DNA from: an uncultured Pseudodesulfovibrio sp. | GTDB lineage: Bacteria; Desulfobacterota; Desulfovibrionia; Desulfovibrionales; Desulfovibrionaceae | DNA length: 64,000 nt | Assembly (NCBI RefSeq): GCF_963664965.1 | Contig: NZ_OY761823.1 | Coordinates: 3,781,031 to 3,845,030 of the forward strand | Direction of reading: 5' to 3' | Shown: piece after piece, positions 61,996 to 64,000 of the stretch | Numbering within the stretch: the first letter of the stretch is position 1 | Layout of the letters: the number at the start of each line of letters is the position of its first letter | Notes under the pieces: model-generated | What the model was told of the DNA's origin: nothing | Database searches by the model: none | Seen by the model: the letters and a program-made list of their open reading frames with translations, nothing else | Translations under genes and position numbers: made by a program

Positions 61996-62480
61996 TTATG
62001 CTTCTGCCTGAGCCGGTTTCTTCTTACCGGCACAGCCGCCGCATCCACCGGCCTTCTTGAGATTCACATCAGGGTCGACCACCTTGACGTCATCTTCGGA
62101 CTCAAGCTGGTCATGTGCTTCAAAGCGTACTCAAGGACGTCTTCATAAACCTGCTGAGCTTCCCTGACCGTAAGGAACTCACCGACCATGCCGCGCTGGA
62201 ATTCCGGCAGATCAAATTTCTTGGCCCATACATTGTGCTTGAAATAGTCCCACGCGCCAATTTTCGGAACATCAATCGGCTTGTTGATCTGCCGCAGGGA
62301 AACTTCCCATTTCGTGTACTGATAAATATCGTCCAAGGTCTCTGCGGGGTCACACGAATGCGTCTCGCTTGCCTGAAAGGAAACAACCACTTTCAAACCG
62401 ACCTGCAGTTCTTTGAAAAAACGGCCGAACTGATCGTGCCGGGACGCTTCCTCAAGCAACTCTCTGAAATCTCTAGCCAT
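61996..62480 (-). pseudogene. Conserved-type protein interrupted by a -1 frameshift; Cys-rich C-terminal tail
   Basis: The first frame (62480 to about 62120) reads 'MARDFRELLEEASRHDQFGRFF...VYEDVLEYAL' and then runs into a short nonsense tail with a stop at 62064. Moving one base back near 62121 continues sensibly as 'EAHDQLESEDDVKVVDPDVNLKKAGGCGGCAGKKKPAQAEA', ending at 61996 just before the terminator. The GGCGGCAGKKK tail looks metal binding. It may be a real inactivating mutation, a sequencing error or a programmed shift. The family is not recognised. Confidence 0.75.
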
Positions 62481-62568
62481 GATATCTCCTTGTCACAATA
62501 ATTTCTCAAAGTATCGGCATGTTGTCCCAAATCCCCCTCAAGTTCAAGGGGTTTTTCCTTTTTGGCCC

Positions 62569-63480
62569 CTAAGTCAAAATAATCAACATCATGGGCAGGG
62601 TCACCACGGAAATCATCGTCTGGAAAGTGATAATCTGGGCCATGAGCTGATGATCACCGCCCATCTGACGGGCGAGAATGAACGAAGACACGGAAACCGG
62701 AATCGCCGTGAAGATGACAGCCGTCTGAACGGCAAGGGCGTCGCCGCCGAAAAGCCGCACCAACCCCGCGGCAACCACCGGCAGCACGAACAGATGCAGG
62801 ACAGACGATGCGACCAGTGACCGCTTGCAACCGTCAAGCATCTGGAAACGCAATCCGGCCCCGGCTGCGAGCAATCCCATGGGAAGTGCGGCTCGTCCGA
62901 GAATATCGAGCAGATCGTTGAGCATTCTCGGCAGAGACAGTCCAAGCAGGTTGATGCTCAGCCCTGCCAGACAGGCAAGAATGAGCGGATTTTTCGCCAA
63001 TTCCCTGAGCACGTCCCGCACTCCGCCGCCTCCCCCGCTGCCGTGACGGGACAAAGTCAGCACACAGACAATGTTGACGGCCGGGATCATGCTCATCATG
63101 GCCACGGCCGACAGCGTCATCCAGTCGGGGCCGAGCAGTGCGGCAGCCACGGACAGGGCAATGTAGGTGTTGGGCCGGAACGCTCCCTGAAAAAGCGACG
63201 TATACGCGGGACCGTCCAGCTTGAACAACGGCCAGACAAGGCGGGCCAGCAACGCCACAACGAGCACGGCCAGCAGCACGCCCCCGGAAAGCGGCAAACT
63301 GTCGGCCTGAATGGGCCTGCCTGCGACACCGTGCACCAGCAGTCCCGGAAAAAGCACATAATAGGTCAGCCGCTCGGAAACAGGCCAGAAGCCGTCACTC
63401 GGAAAATTGATGCGCCGCAACCCGAATCCAACGAAAATGAGCGCGAAAATGGGGGCGATGGCATAGATGACTGTAGACAT
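62569..63480 (-). CDS. AEC-family transporter (auxin efflux carrier/malonate-type permease)
   Basis: A 303-residue protein with about ten membrane segments in two halves. Typical stretches are 'IYAIAPIFALIFVGFGLRRINF', 'SLFQGAFRPNTYIALSVAAALLG', 'LAKNPLILACLAGLSINLLGLSLPRMLNDLLDILGRAALPMGLLAAGAGL' and 'TAVIFTAIPVSVSSFILARQMGGD'. Members move organic anions; the substrate is unknown. It is monocistronic and follows the metallo-beta-lactamase-fold gene in the same direction. Confidence 0.92.
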   Translation of the reverse strand: MSTVIYAIAPIFALIFVGFGLRRINFPSDGFWPVSERLTYYVLFPGLLVHGVAGRPIQADSLPLSGGVLLAVLVVALLARLVWPLFKLDGPAYTSLFQGAFRPNTYIALSVAAALLGPDWMTLSAVAMMSMIPAVNIVCVLTLSRHGSGGGGGVRDVLRELAKNPLILACLAGLSINLLGLSLPRMLNDLLDILGRAALPMGLLAAGAGLRFQMLDGCKRSLVASSVLHLFVLPVVAAGLVRLFGGDALAVQTAVIFTAIPVSVSSFILARQMGGDHQLMAQIITFQTMISVVTLPMMLIILT

Positions 63481-63537
63481 GGTTTTCTCTCAAAGTAAAA
63501 AAAGGGAGAAGGCTGCCTGCCCTCTCCCCTGATAATG

Positions 63538-64000
63538 TTATTCGGGAACGGTCTCCATGGATGCCCATTTGGGTTCATGGAGCGGCAGGACATGGTCGGC
63601 CAGCCCTTTTGCCTTGAGCAAAATGTCGTAGGCCTCGTTGGGACCGGTATTGGTTCCGGGCGGAATCACTTCCATCTCCATGGCCTTGACTTCGATGGGC
63701 GGCTCCAGATTTTCCAGAATGGTGCAGAAACCGCAGATCAGCACGCTGCCCTTTTCCGTCTCGATTTTCACGGACATGCCGCCGGGAGTGTGGGCCGGGG
63801 TATGGATCATGGTGATACCGGGCAGGACCTCGGTGTCCTCGGACACGGCCACGACCTGTCCGTTCTCCTCCACGTCCTCGATGTAGTCTTCAAGGTAGCG
63901 GAAATCGAGCGGATGCGGATCATGGATATGTTCCAGTTCCTTCTCATGCACGTAAATCTTCGCGTTCTCGCACTTGTAGTCGTTCTCGCAATGATCGTTG
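63538..64000 (-). CDS. Metallo-beta-lactamase-fold hydrolase, partial (5' end outside window)
   Basis: The frame is open to the window edge. The first visible residues, NDHC, are probably the end of an HxHxDH zinc motif. Further conserved points are 'GITMIHTPAHTPGGMSVKIET' (zinc His) and 'VLPLHEPKW' (last His). It resembles the N-acyl-homoserine-lactonase-like branch of the family; the substrate cannot be told. Confidence 0.85.
   Translation of the reverse strand, partial: NDHCENDYKCENAKIYVHEKELEHIHDPHPLDFRYLEDYIEDVEENGQVVAVSEDTEVLPGITMIHTPAHTPGGMSVKIETEKGSVLICGFCTILENLEPPIEVKAMEMEVIPPGTNTGPNEAYDILLKAKGLADHVLPLHEPKWASMETVPE

Noticed and set aside
1-64000. CRISPR arrays, prophage modules or complete insertion sequences
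   Set aside because: I saw no regularly spaced repeats, phage structural genes or intact transposases. Only a short IS3-like fragment at 58718 was noted.

Overview
The window comes from a mesophilic dissimilatory sulfate reducer of the Desulfovibrio/Pseudodesulfovibrio type (Desulfobacterota). The decisive evidence is dsrA-dsrB-dsrD followed by a CbiA/DsrN-type amidase at 20888-25175 on the minus strand, in the order known from Desulfovibrio. The moderately GC-rich coding, the many GTG/TTG starts, the CheV protein, the large chemoreceptor and an STT3/PglB-type oligosaccharyltransferase fit the same group. Species cannot be fixed from this sequence alone.

Layout. 1-6480: the end of a sensor kinase and a TPR protein, a dCache-type chemoreceptor, a secreted beta-helix protein, a small DUF2325 protein behind a strong Fur-box candidate, and cheV. 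6656-8406 (minus): a NeuB-family synthase with a winged-helix regulator. 8931-11250: an acyl-CoA ligase overlapping an APS kinase. 11556-16382: a complete branched-chain amino-acid ABC transporter (livJ-H-M-G-F). 16456-25175 (minus): cyclophilin; then, in dsr order, dsrA, dsrB, dsrD, cbiA/dsrN, an STT3-type oligosaccharyltransferase, a WbpE-like sugar aminotransferase and a small membrane protein. 25553-26486: a YkgJ-type Cys-cluster protein and a small conserved protein.

26858-60950 is a large surface-glycan locus, nearly all on the plus strand. It starts with a winged-helix regulator, a 3-dehydrogenase/N-acetyltransferase fusion (WbpB+WbpD-like) and a NusG/RfaH-family elongation factor. It then has eight glycosyltransferase genes of the GT4/GT1 or GT2 type on the plus strand plus one on the minus strand, a NodU-type carbamoyltransferase, two fusion enzymes carrying methyltransferase domains, a HisH/HisF/WbpG-like amidotransferase set, a transglutaminase-like membrane protein, a radical SAM/SPASM-like protein, an asparagine synthase, gmd-fcl for GDP-L-fucose, a Wzm/Wzt ABC exporter, a sulfotransferase, an O-acetyltransferase, two further methyltransferases and an AT-rich OafA-type acyltransferase. 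61025-64000 has tRNA-Leu(CAA), a DUF554 membrane protein, a frameshifted Cys-tailed protein, an AEC permease and the end of a metallo-beta-lactamase-fold protein.

How the genes may work together. The aminotransferase at 17440, the fusion at 28774 and the amidotransferase set at 41156-43748 match known steps toward 2,3-diacetamido uronic acids and their amidine/amide forms (P. aeruginosa WbpB/E/D/G with HisH2/HisF2). The aminotransferase sits beside the oligosaccharyltransferase, so the same sugar could feed protein N-glycans and the exported polysaccharide. APS kinase (10645) would supply PAPS to the sulfotransferase (54198). The locus therefore points to a fucosylated glycan that is sulfated, carbamoylated, amidated, methylated and acetylated, and exported by an ABC system. 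It may be controlled by its own NusG paralogue, which is followed by an ops-like sequence. These links are inferred from family membership and position.
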